From positions 21,632,359 through 21,696,358 of the forward strand of contig CAMZMU010000107.1 in NCBI GenBank assembly GCA_947311845.1: a stretch of 64,000 bases of DNA. Reading direction: 5' to 3'. This DNA is from Poa pratensis. Lineage: Eukaryota; Streptophyta; Magnoliopsida; Poales; Poaceae. Both the position numbers and the translations under genes were made by a program. Below are positions 26,501-36,200 of the stretch, piece after piece; position 1 is the first letter of the stretch, and every line of letters begins with the position of its first letter. The notes below the pieces were generated by a model that was not told where the DNA came from, made no database searches, and saw nothing but the letters and a program-made list of their open reading frames with translations.

Positions 26501-28000
26501 GCGCTATTCTTTCAGTGGTAGGTGAGTCAACCGTGAGGCGCCTGTGGTGACTTCAACAACCTCAAGATCTGATGGCTCAGTCTCTCGGAGGTGCTTATAG
26601 GGGTACGGTGTGCGTGTGTGCGTTCATAGGGGTGAGTGTACATGCATGTTTCTTAGTGTCTGTACTGTGTTTCTCAGGGGAAAAAACAGATCACTTGTCA
26701 GACTCCAATTGGGCGAGAACAGAGCCAGAAATAAAAGAAAAAAATGATAGTGTTGGCACCAGTAACGACTTATCCGCCTAAATTAATCCCAATTCCACCA
26801 AAAATTATCAAGACAGTGTCACAGGACCCATAGCTGTATACCAGTAAAGCCCAACCAATACAGTCGAGTTAAAACATTAACGCGGAGTATTAAATTGATC
26901 TCTACATGGAATCTTCGGATTGACCCAACGGAAACTGCCTCGTAAAATCTATTTAAGCACATCCAGTTCAATAGTCCAACCCAGAATTACTCGTGACTGC
27001 AGAAAAGTTACCGAAAACAGAGCTCTGGTCTAAATCCGAGAACTAAACTGCACGTAACATTACGAACATTAATATCACTTAATGCAACACTCATAATAGG
27101 CAACAAAAGAGCCTAGCACAGAAAAATGGCAAGATATACATCTTGCCAATTCAAAGATCTAGGAGATCGCATAGACATACAAAAAGCACTAAATCTGACT
27201 GATGCCCATCCAAAGCACCGAAACAAATAGACCACCGTATCCACAGCAGTATCGGAAACAGAAGGTTCCGTATGTCAACATTTTGGGGCAAATGGAAATC
27301 CACACTCCATACTCGCCAATGCCTATATCCGGTGTGTCTAGAATGTATATAAACATACTAAATTCAGCCGGAACTGTTTGCTACGAAGCCTCACGGAACG
27401 GCCACCAAACCACACATCGGTAACGCGTAGCCCTAACGGCTACTAAAAGCACAGCACAGCAACTAAGGCAGGCTACCAAAGCACAGCACAGCGACTGAAG
27501 CAGCAAGGGGCACCATTTCCAGGCTGCTTCGAGGGAGAGGTCGAGCAGCGGCCATCGCAGCCTCAAAACACCTCCAAAACCTTAACCATTCCTCCTCGTG
27601 CACCCTTACAGGTTACAGTGTAGTGAAGCTCCTCAGAAACCGGCGCCCCGCGCGTCACTCAGAAGAAGTCCCCCCCCCCCCCCCCCCCCCCCCCAATTCC
27701 GCCCACCAACCCCCGCGGAATGCGGAGTCCCCCGGACCCCGCAAGTCCCGCGGGAGAGCATCCCCCAGTCGGCGCCGAGTCCCCCCAGATCCGGTGAACC
27801 CCGCCGGAATTCCGTGGCGGAAACCCTAGCCTGTGCTACAGTGGACTGGACCAGTGGCGTTAACAAGAGGGCGGTTTACCTCGGCGGAGACGCCGCCCTC
27901 CGGCGGCGCGGCGGCGAGCGAAACCCTAGGTACGGCCGGACTTGGATTCGTCCTCGTGCAGCCTGCGGACCTGTGTCGTGAGCGTGAGTAGCGAGGGAGG
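11551..28000 (-). CDS. DEK1: DEK1, plant membrane-anchored calpain (30 coding exons, two 1-base lesions)
   Basis: DEFECTIVE KERNEL1 is the single-copy plant calpain. It is a plasma-membrane protein with many membrane spans and a cytosolic cysteine protease, required for aleurone and epidermal cell fate (known from the family). The coding sequence runs from ATG at 25745 to TAG at 11869-11871. The 30 coding exons sum to 6,478 bases; restoring one base at each of two sites gives 6,480, i.e. 2,159 residues, the length I recall for cereal DEK1. Exon borders are GT-AG and phases agree at every other junction. The calpain Cys, His and Asn are all present. Lesions: exon 11 (19682-19685) and exon 22 (16018-16020) each lack one base. 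Taken literally, translation would stop about 830 residues in, before the protease. Exon coordinates are in the block entries. The outer limits are approximate UTR ends. Confidence 0.95.
11869..12498 (-). other. DEK1: DEK1 exons 29-30: C2-like domain and C-terminus
   Basis: Exons: 12262-12498 and 11869-12174. They encode the calpain C2-like domain ([20 protein letters not shown], then [10 protein letters not shown]) and the end of the protein, ...APIKLEAV, followed by TAG. The C2-like domain is needed with the CysPc core for DEK1 function (family knowledge). Downstream, a probable 3'-UTR intron spans 11552-11748: donor gtaagcac directly after 11749, acceptor ttcag ending at 11552. Confidence 0.92.
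13561..13793. mobile_element. Stowaway MITE in DEK1 intron
   Basis: The ends are cctccgtttcaatgaataagg and ccttattcattggaatggagggag, inverted repeats of Stowaway type. TA duplications lie at 13559-13560 and 13794-13795. It is 233 bp long and sits between the exons carrying the catalytic Cys and His. It is well clear of the splice sites. Confidence 0.9.
14190..14273. repeat. two-copy 42-bp tandem repeat
   Basis: acaaacatgggtggt...atgaacatgtagttat occurs twice in a row (14190-14231 and 14232-14273) with a few differences. It lies inside a DEK1 intron just downstream of exon 26. Confidence 0.8.
14756..16244 (-). other. DEK1: DEK1 exons 22-24: laminin-G3-like domain, frameshift in exon 22
   Basis: Exons: 15926-16244, 15188-15539, 14756-15070. 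Together they form the LG3-like (concanavalin/laminin-G fold) domain and the linker to the protease. Marker peptides are [28 protein letters not shown] and [22 protein letters not shown]. Exon 22 is 319 bases where 320 are needed. After GMEAG the frame slips inside the coding-strand G-run at 16018-16020, and [13 protein letters not shown] continues in another frame. Exon 22 also reads FQKKVCW, one Lys more than the cereal sequence I recall; that is in frame and harmless. Exons 23 and 24 are clean. Confidence 0.92.
16588..17549 (-). other. DEK1: DEK1 exons 19-21: juxtamembrane cytosolic arm
   Basis: Exons: 17172-17549, 16972-17087, 16588-16885. They encode about 264 residues following the last membrane spans. 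Recognisable parts are [11 protein letters not shown], the hydrophobic [18 protein letters not shown], and a long charged, probably coiled-coil stretch ([20 protein letters not shown]). The charged segment leads into the laminin-G-like domain. Confidence 0.9.
17989..21813 (-). other. DEK1: DEK1 exons 8-18: second membrane block, frameshift in exon 11
   Basis: Exons: 21703-21813, 21227-21285, 20108-20270, 19543-19815, 19293-19443, 19102-19213, 18847-19012, 18663-18733, 18477-18568, 18169-18331, 17989-18060. They encode about 478 residues, mostly hydrophobic spans ([32 protein letters not shown]). Exon 11 is 273 bases where the flanking phases require 274. After KKSFYSP the frame slips, and the conserved [11 protein letters not shown] continues in the next frame. 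The slip lies in a C-run of the coding strand at 19682-19685. All other exons in the block keep phase. Confidence 0.92.
21908..22934 (-). other. DEK1: DEK1 exon 7: large loop
   Basis: A single 1,027-base exon, residues about 315-657. It starts in the last span of the N-terminal membrane block, then turns hydrophilic and Ser-rich ([19 protein letters not shown]). It contains the repeated short blocks [16 protein letters not shown] and DPRILALL. This is the LOOP segment that interrupts the membrane region of DEK1. It ends at a further hydrophobic segment ([17 protein letters not shown]). The frame is open throughout. Confidence 0.93.
23017..25745 (-). other. DEK1: DEK1 exons 1-6: N-terminal membrane block
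   Basis: Exons: 25618-25745, 24590-24840, 23704-23886, 23476-23611, 23211-23341, 23017-23131. Exon 1 begins [17 protein letters not shown] and is only 43 codons. The start is fixed by its fit to known DEK1 N-termini. Together the exons encode about 314 residues with strongly hydrophobic segments (for example [18 protein letters not shown] and [16 protein letters not shown]). These are the first group of DEK1 membrane spans. Codons split between exons rejoin correctly at each junction. Confidence 0.92.
25183..25367. mobile_element. hAT-type MITE in DEK1 intron 2
   Basis: The termini catggtttttgagtcgc and gcgactcaaaaaccttg are inverted repeats with one mismatch. The flanks attacagc (25175-25182) and attatagc (25368-25375) are an 8-bp duplication with one difference, the hAT length. 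185 bp; the interior has further short gtcgct/agcgac pairs. It lies between the first two coding exons. Confidence 0.75.
26015..26180 (+). mobile_element. Au SINE
   Basis: It contains the polymerase III box pair (ggcctggcgcaatggtgaag and gggttcgactcag). The conserved Au tail ttccccagaccccacctagtgtgggagcttctagcactgggtctgtccttt follows. It is bracketed by gatgta[g/t]atgtacc (26001-26014 and 26181-26194), a 14-bp target duplication with one difference. It lies antisense to DEK1 in the leader intron. Confidence 0.9.
26382..26689 (+). mobile_element. tRNA-derived grass SINE
   Basis: A tRNA-like head has an A box (gcgtagctcagatagttagt) and a B box (gaggttcaaatcc). A body typical of grass SINEs follows (tctttcagtggtaggtga, gaggcgcctgtggtgactt, tctcggaggtgcttataggggt). 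atcacttgt flanks both ends (26373-26381 and 26690-26698). It sits about 200 bp from the Au SINE, in the same orientation, in the same DEK1 leader intron. Confidence 0.85.
27670..27694. repeat. C25 homopolymer
   Basis: Twenty-five consecutive C on the plus strand, hence a G-run in the DEK1 pre-mRNA about 200 bases into the leader intron. Its length in this assembly may be unreliable. Confidence 0.9.
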
Positions 28001-28050
28001 GGAGCTGCCTGCTGGGTGGGGGAGGAGACAGGGGAGTGACGTTTGTCAAC
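27880..28050 (-). promoter_or_regulatory. DEK1: DEK1 5' non-coding exon and promoter region
   Basis: Upstream of the ATG there is a splice acceptor at 25768 (ttcag, leaving 22 leader bases, 25746-25767). The matching donor is most likely at 27879, where a GC-rich minus-strand leader ends ...CCGAG before gtaaacc. That makes intron 1 about 2.1 kb, entirely in the 5' leader. The exon and the DNA above it (to about 28250) are CpG-rich, as in many grass promoters. No TATA box could be placed with confidence, and the transcription start is not known. Confidence 0.5.
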
Positions 28051-28620
28051 TTGGGTGGGCTGCCGTGCTGACTAGTGTTTGGTTGGTGTGTGCGCGTCTC
28101 CTGCCTGCCTCGGCGTGAGCGAGTGTTGTGCTCGTGCCGTGTGCGTGACCCGGTGCGCGAACCAACGGCCAGGCGACGGCGCGTTCGGATTCTCTCGGAC
28201 TAGGCGACGGCGACGACGACGAGCCAATGAGGCCGCACACGGCATTGTGAATTTGTGACGAAGGGTTTGAGAGCGGTACATCCTCCAGTTAATATTTGGG
28301 AGGCATTTCCGACCGTCTTTCGTCTCTACTCTTCTCTCATACTATGTGTCAAGTATCCTACTCCCTCCGATCCGCTTTAATTGTCGCGGAAATAGCACTA
28401 GGATTTGCGACACTAATTTCGGATCAGAGTGAGTAGTTATCATGCACCTCTTACTTCCACATTGTGGCTGGAGGCAGCGAATAGCTAGTATCTTGGAGGA
28501 GGCATGTGGCGGGGACTGGTTAAATCCGCTAGTCGTGTGATGTCATGTCCCTCCGCAAAAACTCTTACCCAGAAAAATAAAAATAGACGTGTAGACTAAC
28601 ATCCGAGAGTAAGCTTGGGG
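28050..28620. other. DEK1 upstream region
   Basis: CpG-rich DNA to about 28250, then ordinary intergenic sequence with one small Stowaway relic (28361-28433). No gene supported on either strand. Confidence 0.4.
28361..28433. mobile_element. mini Stowaway MITE
   Basis: The ends ctccctccgatccg and cggatcagagtgag form an imperfect inverted repeat with TA on each side (28359-28360 and 28434-28435). It is 73 bp long, upstream of the DEK1 promoter region. Confidence 0.75.
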
Positions 28621-28639
28621 AGCAAGTCGTGTTGATGTC

Positions 28640-29760
28640 CTCTGATGATGCTTCTGGCAGTCTGGTGGATGTGGACGCAAGCTGAGGAAAACATGAGGCA
28701 GCAGATGCTAGATAAGCAGAACAATGTCAGGAAAGAGCTTAGGGACAGTGACTTTGGGGAAAACCCCAAACCGGAGAGCGGGACTTGGAAGAGAAAGTTG
28801 ATTATGAATGTAGCGGAGAGGAAGCTTGGGGAAAAGATGGATGTTACAGGAGGAGATGATGGAGATAATATATATGCATCGACAGAAAATTTGGTTTCAA
28901 CACTCAAATAATTAAGTAAATGAATATTGTGGACCGTGATGCATATGATACACATAGGACAAGAATGCGGTGAGTCTAGAAGAGGTGGAGGAAAGTGGAA
29001 GGAAGAAAAGGAAGCATCTAATAAGAAGTAGTGCAAAGGGGTAATAAGCTTGACAGTAAAGGGAAAAAATACACAAACATAAGGGGAAGAGCCAGGAGGA
29101 ATAGCATCAGAGTAGATACAGAGCAAAGGAATCCAGAGAATGTCGATGGTAAGATTTCAAAGCCTACTCGTTTGAGTAATGCTGTTAGTTTATTTCATAG
29201 CATTGTCGTTAAAGTTGGTGTGAGTGTAGGCAAGAATGTTGTAGAGGTAGATAGTACTTTTAATGTCATACAAAAATTGGAACAAACTAGACGTTAGCTA
29301 TATTTGGCTGGCTAGCTAGTCTGCGAGTGCTAATGTGCCTGACATGGAGGAAGGAGGACTAAGGGATCAAAATCATGACCATGTTCCTGAAATGGATTCT
29401 GATTGTAGTGATAGAAATGTTAGTGAATCTGATGTAGAAGCAGCCGATTTAGTTTTAAAATTAGCATTGATTAGTTGTAGTAGTGCTAACATTATTAGGA
29501 ATATTAGCATAGGTAGAGGTAGATTTAATGATATTAATGTAAAAAGTATAGAATTAGGGAGTATTTTCTAATAATTTTATATGTCTAGTATTTATGGAAT
29601 TCAATGGGTTTGACCCTGAGAAAAAAAAAACTGCTATTTTAAGCTATTAAAGATTACAAGTTGGGTTTTGTGGCTTTACAAGAAACTCTTACTCGCAATT
29701 TTATTTCTCGGGCTTTCATTCCCCAAAAATTTATTGGGTTTTTACCTATTAACTATCTGA
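28640..29760 (+). pseudogene. LINE (L1-type) relic
   Basis: Three short charged, Lys/Glu-rich frames (28645-28911, 29031-29297, 29335-29571) are broken by stops. They are followed near 29643-29730 by a frame reading AIKDYKLGFVALQETLTRNF. The FVALQET core matches the start of plant L1 endonucleases (family motif [FIV]-x-x-LQET). The order, charged ORF1-like part then endonuclease start, fits a LINE, but no reverse transcriptase follows and the frames are interrupted. The assignment rests mainly on the LQET motif. Confidence 0.5.
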
Positions 29761-30560
29761 TTTCCATAATTGGACTTATGATATTTTCCAGAATTCCTTG
29801 GATCAATTTATAAAATCCAGAATATCATTTCAAGAATATTATTGGTTATTATGTAATTTATAAACTCTCCTAAGTATTTATTTTAGGCTGTAATAAACTT
29901 TTCTTAATTGACTAACATTTGATTTAATTATGTGATAATTATATTTGCCCAAAAACTATTGGAACTACTTTTCTTAGAGTTAGAACATTATTTTGAAATG
30001 CTGAACAGTTTTATTAGATTTTTAGACTTACTAGGTGTTTTAATCATTTTCAATTTCTCGCCTTAAAGGTTTAATAATTAAATAGGTTGTTGTTCGGCTT
30101 GATCCAGTTGGTATAATGAGTTTGGCCCAATTGGCCCCTAAGGCCCAGTCGGTTCGGGAGATAAGCTCCTAGCCCACCCCCTCTCTCACTCACCTCTCTC
30201 TATCTCGAGCTCTCTCTCGACTCGATCTCTCCTCTCGATCTCCTTCCCATTGCCACGGTTGTTGACCAATTTCGTCCACCTCCACCGCCTCTCTTGCTAC
30301 CAACGAATCCCCCTCGAGCTGCTCCATCACATCCGCCAACTCGATTCACCCCTCTTCTCCTCCTGAGCTCGCCCGCATCAATTATTCCCAATGAGATTTT
30401 GGCGGTTGGATGGGGTTGGTCGTCGACGTGACTCCAACGCCTTTCTCTGGTCAACCAATGTATGAGCTACTGGTTGTGGTATTTGGCAACAACTTTCTCT
30501 TGTCAACCCTTGTATATACTCCGGCGTCTTCTTTCTTTTCTTTTATCTAATGTAGAACTA
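29760..30560. other. no gene seen
   Basis: AT-rich sequence to about 30110, then a CT-rich patch (about 30170-30240) and GC-richer DNA to about 30450. Short open frames only; nothing recognised. Confidence 0.3.
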
Positions 30561-32435
30561 GTTATAGTTTAGTTATAGAAACCAAAGGCACCAGCCGGCC
30601 CTTCTCCATAGCTGGTCTCTTCCAAGCACGAGTACAAGACAGTGACGGCGAACATGATCCCGGTGCGAGAGCCAACCACGCCGGCAAGGCCTGCCAGAAG
30701 CTTAAGTGCACCGATGCAGAGTCCTACGAGAAACGCTGCCTTGCCCACATAGCACATCCATGGCTGCAGAGGAACAGAGTCCGGCTGGGCGACTGTTACA
30801 TTTCGTCGCTCCTGTTGGAAGACAAGAACGACAAGTAATAAGATTACTAGTAAGTAGCTACTAGCTCTTAGTACTTCTGAGAGAGATATCCATGCTGGTA
30901 ATTTTAGATTCACTTACCCCAAGCAACCTGCCAACGTACAGCTCTGAATATGAACAAACACTGAAAAAGGACAATGACCCAGGGCCGAACCCCAGAAGCT
31001 GCCACAGCGCATAAACCAGTGTGTGGAATGGGTGTCTTCCTACGTCAGCCAAGCTTCAATTCCAGGAGGAAACGTTTTACATGTCAGTAAAACTTTCAAT
31101 TCAAAACTATCAATGGATCATAGTACACTAGTTCCCACTATTTTTCTAGCTCATCGCCCACAATGCTATCCTTCAGAAAAAGTGAATATGGGTGCATACT
31201 AACGTCGGTGGTGTAGTAACGTAGTAGGCTAAGCCACTGACTGGAACTGCTTGCCCAAAATATTTGGATTTCTTCCATTTGCCCAGCAAAATGACCACCA
31301 TGTTCTTTTCACCAAACTTCACGTATAGCAACTGCATAATAGTATTCCAAAAGGACATAAAGTATATTACTTCTTTTTGGCATTTTCACCAAATTTACTC
31401 GGTATGAAACAACAGCATAATGGGATAATGTATATAATAATAATAGTATATATACTTTCCTTTTTGGCATTTGTAAAATGCAATGCTCCCTCTAGTTTTT
31501 AAGTAATTGCGTCATGATAAATTTTTAGATAAAAATGAACTGAAAGTTCCTAATGTCATCAATTAAAAACCAGGGTGACAATATATTGACAGCACAAGCT
31601 TTAGTAAAAAAAAAATACTTCATTAAAGAAGAATTTGGAAACAAATACAGCTGATCCATGGCAAATATTCCATGTGCTTGTGCGTCATGCAATCATATGC
31701 AGAAATCACATACTGATAGTTTTGGCAACTGAGAGTATTCTACAGACTACAGTGATGTGGCCGGTACCTCTGAGATGATGTATGGGATTGTGGCCAAGGC
31801 CAATGCATCCTGGAAGAGTAGGGGTGCAAAGGAGAGGTAGGAAAGCTTGATGGCATAGTTCATTTGCATCCTAGGCTGCTCACTGGATATCAGTGGCAAC
31901 GTGGCATGGAAGCCTTGCAGGCTGAGGACGAGTAGAAAGAAGGCGCACGTGGTAAGCACACTAGCCATCTCCGGGAGGTCTCGACATCTGAACACTTGAT
32001 GCATCGAAGACAATTTGTAGTTTCCATTACCAACGAAGCGATGAATGAGGAAGTCAGAGCTCCTTCCCCATGTTGATCACCATGCTGTCCACCGTATAGC
32101 TTTATGATACAGGGGCTAAAAGCTTTCCAGAAAATACTTGCACTGTACAAATGAAACATATGGCCCATTAACTTGAGTTAATATAACTACAGCACATGTA
32201 TGTATAATGTATTATTGCTTAGGCTAGTGACTTAATTGCGTATCAAGACCAGATCTCCCTGGAGCGATGGATTCGTGACAGTATGACTCTACCCGTCAAG
32301 GTTTAAATCGCAATGCCTAAGGTTTAAAACACTATGATGAAGCATTGTTTGCCGGTTGAATCAATTTGACATCAAAAGCATACAGTCCGCAAGTGCATTC
32401 AATGTTAATATTTCTAGAACCTTCAAAAAGGAAAA

Positions 32436-33523
32436 AGGGTCAAGTGCATTCTTTCTCTCCTCCCCCCACCGCTCAGTTGAGAGTCGTCTTCCACCTTCCG
32501 TCTTTCTCGCCAGCGCGCTTCCCTCACCTCTCCGACGGCGTTGCCGCTCGGCGTGGGCGAGGATGCGTCGCTTGGTTTGTACATACTAGCTGTAGGAGTC
32601 TAGGTTTAGTTCTGCCTTTGTGGTGTGTGCCCTTCGTGGCGACTGAGAGTAGGACGGCGGATCTCGGCGACCAGATCCACCGCGTCGCTGCCTTCTTCGT
32701 CTTCGCTGTGGGCCGCTGGTGGCAGGCGGTGGTGCAGGTGGAGGCGGTGGAGCTTTGCATCTCTCCAAATAAGGTTCGCAATAGAAGTTTCGAAGTCAGG
32801 CTCTCTGGCCAGCCATGGCTTTGTGCCGGTCTTCTTCTCCTCTCAGCTCGTCCGTGGTGGAGGTGGTTGGTGGAGGCGAGATCTGGCAGCTTCTCTAATA
32901 AGGTCAAATCCCTGGTCTTTAGCTCATCCTTCTATGGTTTGTCTCCTCTGGCTCGTGGCTTGGAGTCGGAGTTTGACGGCAAATCGATGTTGTTCTGCTG
33001 GCTGGAGGCTGGGTTCTGTTGTGGTGCTTCCGATTTTGTTTCTGTTTTTCTTCAACGTCGCGATGGTTGCGGAGATGAAGCTTGCTTGGCTGCACCACGG
33101 GGAGATTTTAAGGCTGCTTACTGCGGAGTTCATCAACGATGGCGAGGCTGCGCCATTGTTATCCTTGGTCGATGTGGCCACTCCGTCCCATGGCATCTGG
33201 TTAGCCATGGATCCTTCAACTTCCAGGCCTATGAGCCATTGCGGAGGCCCTCTCTCAGTTCTGCGGTGGCGCTCATCGCCTCTCCGTCGCCAAGTGGTAG
33301 CGTCCCCGGCGGCGGTGATGGTGGCCGCTGTGTCGAGCTGTCGGTGCGCGGTGAAGAAGGACCTAATTGCTTTTCCTTTTCTGTTGAGCAGGTCTTTTCT
33401 GTAAAAATCCAAGGACTGGATTGTAATTTTCTTTTTATTTTGGTCCTTGATGTAATCTGTAATCTCACCGCTTAATTGCAGTCTGGACCCTTCGGGGTCC
33501 TTCCCCTGGTTCAAAAAAAAAAA
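32436..33523 (+). mobile_element. GC-rich poly(A)-tailed retroposon in Sec61-like intron
   Basis: A GC-rich block starts abruptly in AT-rich intron DNA, then becomes AT-richer. It ends ctggacccttcggggtccttcccctggttc followed by about 11 A. aaaaaggaaa occurs before its left side (32426-32435) and at the end of the A-run, a possible but low-complexity target duplication. A 369-codon plus-strand frame (32366-33475) starts outside the block and shows no domain, so I do not call it a gene. It is similar in organisation to the insert at 10009-10776. Confidence 0.5.
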
Positions 33524-33598
33524 GGAAACATAGCTGACTAGTTGTTGTTGTGCTAGGAAAAGGAAACATAGCTGACTAGTTGTTGTTGTGCTAGAGTC
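33524..33598. repeat. two-copy tandem duplication of about 38 bp
   Basis: ggaaacatagctgactagttgttgttgtgctag is present twice in direct succession immediately after the poly(A) tail of the retroposon. It may be a by-product of that insertion. Confidence 0.85.
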
Positions 33599-33599
33599 A

Positions 33600-34395
33600 A
33601 TCAGTCAAACTTTCATTTAAACACCCTTAATTATTTTTCCTTCGATCAAAACCATCAAATGTTCAACCTGTTCTTGACTTGGGTGATCAACAAGTGAACT
33701 TTGTTTATCTTACCCCGTATATTATTAGATCATTATGCCATTCTAATCAACAAATTGTGATACGGATTCGACTTTGTGTTAATGCAAATTGCTAATCCAA
33801 ACAAGGAATGATGATAAATAAGTAGTGCAACTCTGCAATTTTATTGGCATCTTTGCACACCAAATATTCTATAGAAAAATTAACAAGACAAACAGTCCAC
33901 ACAATTGTTAATAACCTGACAAACAATCCATACAATTGTTAATAACCTTAATGAATTTTCATTACTAATATGAAGTGTCCTAGCTGTATCAGATGGAAAC
34001 ATGGTTTTTTTTGCAGTAAAGGTTTTGGGTCACTGCAACAACTGCATATTCAAAGGTTGTAATTTCTGAAATTTTAGAATTTCAAAGGACTGCCAAAAGA
34101 ATGCATTTGTGTTGATGGGCTTGATACAGGAAGCGAAATAGAATAGTGATGTTTCTTTCTTCATAAGAACCCTCTCTGCTCATTGTTTAGCACTAAGTTA
34201 AAATTGCAGGAGTTTCTATACATTTGACTGTTATTTTCTACTGCCCATTAAAACCACTGTGCAAAATGCATTGATTGACTAAACTTTTTGTCCATTCAAC
34301 ATGCATAAAATTTTACAAAGTGCCAATCAAACTTCGGCTTCTTACTTCATGATGCCCCACAGAAAAGGAATGGAGCATAGTTTTAGGATTTCGGT
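33600..34395. other. intron DNA of the Sec61-like relic
   Basis: AT-rich sequence between the retroposon and the exon at 34401-34622. It contains a short repeat of gacaaacagtccacacaattgttaataacc near 33876-33945. No gene. Confidence 0.35.
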
Positions 34396-35847
34396 CTTAC
34401 CAAATGTCGGTGGCACCGAACAAGGGGATACTCGAAAGAAACTCATATCCCTTTTTAAGGAGATCATCAACATAAATGACGATGACACTTCCAAAGAAAT
34501 GCTGAAGCACGATCAGAATTGACTGCCCTATAGTCAGTGTTCCCAAGATAGGTGAAATAAGCACCTTGCAGATTGAGAGATAAGCAGCAAAAATTATCCC
34601 AAGCAACTTTTGCACCCGATTCCTGAGAAATAATTAATATAATCATTAGACTTATATATGGAGAAAAGAAGAAGAAAATTGTGAACAGAACATCAATCCG
34701 CATGCGAGAAAGATATAACTGAATACTCCATCTGGTCACAAAAGCATCAACAAGACCCCCAAAATAGAACTTTGAAGACTAAAGTCTACTGTATTATCCT
34801 TACACATCAGCTTTTGAATTTGTGATTGAATGGAGCAAAGGCTTATATTAGTAGTACTCACAGGAACATCCGGTACTCATGATTGTTCACCCTAAGAACC
34901 TTACAGCACAGCAGGCCATGAAGCAACCATTCGGACATAACGAGGGGCATGATCCCGTCAGACATGACGGAGTTCCAGTTGTGCATGTCAACCCAGTTAC
35001 TGTGAATCAGCAGCCGAGGGAGAACAGACTCTATATCCATACACAGGAAGATGGCTGCCGACAAGGTAGATGAGGAGGGAAACGGCCGTTTAAGCCACCT
35101 TCTGGCAGTGAGGGACCGTGCTGCTAGGCCTCTGGACCTCCGGTAAGATCCTCACCAGTTGCAGGGCCAGATTGGGCAGCCCCATCTCCGGCCTGCGATC
35201 TGCCATTGAGTTTGTAATGCAATGCAGCTAGATTACAATTGTTAGTACCTGCGGCATGCAGAGAAGTGAATCAATAGAGCTTAGAAGATTGGCAGAATCC
35301 ATTGGGGCGCTGGATTGGAATAACCAAACGTCAGCAACACTAACGTGAACTTGGCACGCTGAAATCAAAGAGTAAAGGCCTGTAGGAATACAATGTTTCA
35401 AACCTGAAACAGTTCGGAAAGAAGTAGATGGGTGCCCTCGAAGAAAGTCTTTCTTCACTAGAGAATAAATTAAATCCACCTTGTACTCTAAACCAACGGA
35501 GACACCCCCTCCTCGGCTCCTCCCCACTATCCCGAGAGCTCAGCTACGAAAAGGACGACTCTGGGAGGAGAGCTCAGCTGTCACCTTCCGTCGAAGCTGG
35601 ACGGGTAGGGCCAAGCCAACCCAAGGCGGCAGGGTTCTTGCCGCCGTTGCGCAGGCCGCACGAGACCAAGCCGCTGCTAGCCCTAGCGACGGGCGCGGGC
35701 GGCGAGAGGAGGGAATGCTGTCGTGTGCTCCCAGACAATATTAAACGTTGGATGAAGGATGGATGGATGCGCATGATTTGGGCGACGGGTAGCGCGCCGC
35801 TAATTTGCATCAGCGTTCCCGGCCATTCCGGTAACAGGCAGTTAGAG

Positions 35848-36197
35848 TATCTCCACACGGTGGGCAAATTTGGTCTCTAAATTGTCCGTGATCACGTTCG
35901 GACGATATGTCCAACCATGTCTGTCAGATTTATCTGGTCACTTACATATGATTGGTGAAAAAGGAGAGAGAAAAGTAAAAGAATGATAAAAAAAAAGAAA
36001 AAGTGGTACAAAGTGAGCCAGAACGACAACCAGATGCGTCCGAACACACTCACAGTCACCCATATATGGGGCGAGTTCTGGAAGTGTCACACAGTCCAGA
36101 AACATAGGGATAAAATGAGGACCGGTTGGGTAGCCTATTTTGCTCCATTTTTTATCCGAACACCAACAAATAGGAACGGTTTGCCCACTCTAATTAG
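35848..36197. mobile_element. possible MITE with gagt...actc ends
   Basis: agttagagtatctccac...gtgggcaaa on the left resembles the reverse complement of the right end (tttgcccactctaatta). The pattern is seen in Tourist/Harbinger MITEs. The trinucleotide flanks (tta and taa) are not identical, so the call is tentative. Confidence 0.3.
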
Positions 36198-36200
36198 AAA

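Larger units (their letters stand above)
30569..35249 (-). pseudogene. decayed Sec61-alpha/SecY-like translocon gene
   Basis: Sec61-alpha is the channel subunit of the ER protein translocon. Likely exons on the minus strand: about 35249-35430 (weak N-terminus), 34862 to about 35060 (GIMPLVMSEWLLHGLL), 34401-34622 (NRVQKLLGIIFAAYLSI, SILIVLQHFF, DDLLKKGYEFLSSIPLFGATDI), 31768-32142 (IFWKAFSP, LSLQGFHATLP), 31200-31331 (LLGKWKKSKYFGQAVPVSGL), about 30918-31049 (ADVGRHPFHTL), 30569 to about 30860 (FLVGLCIGALKLLAGLAGVVGSRTGI). The order matches Sec61-alpha. Signs of decay: the 31768-32142 exon has the wrong length for its phases and switches frame near 32060; the acceptor before 31049 reads tg instead of ag; most residues are diverged. 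A divergent working paralogue is less likely. Confidence 0.7.

Noticed and set aside
32366..33475. 369-codon plus-strand open frame
   Set aside because: It begins in intron DNA, crosses into a GC-rich poly(A) retroposon, shows no recognisable domain, and competing long frames exist on both strands.
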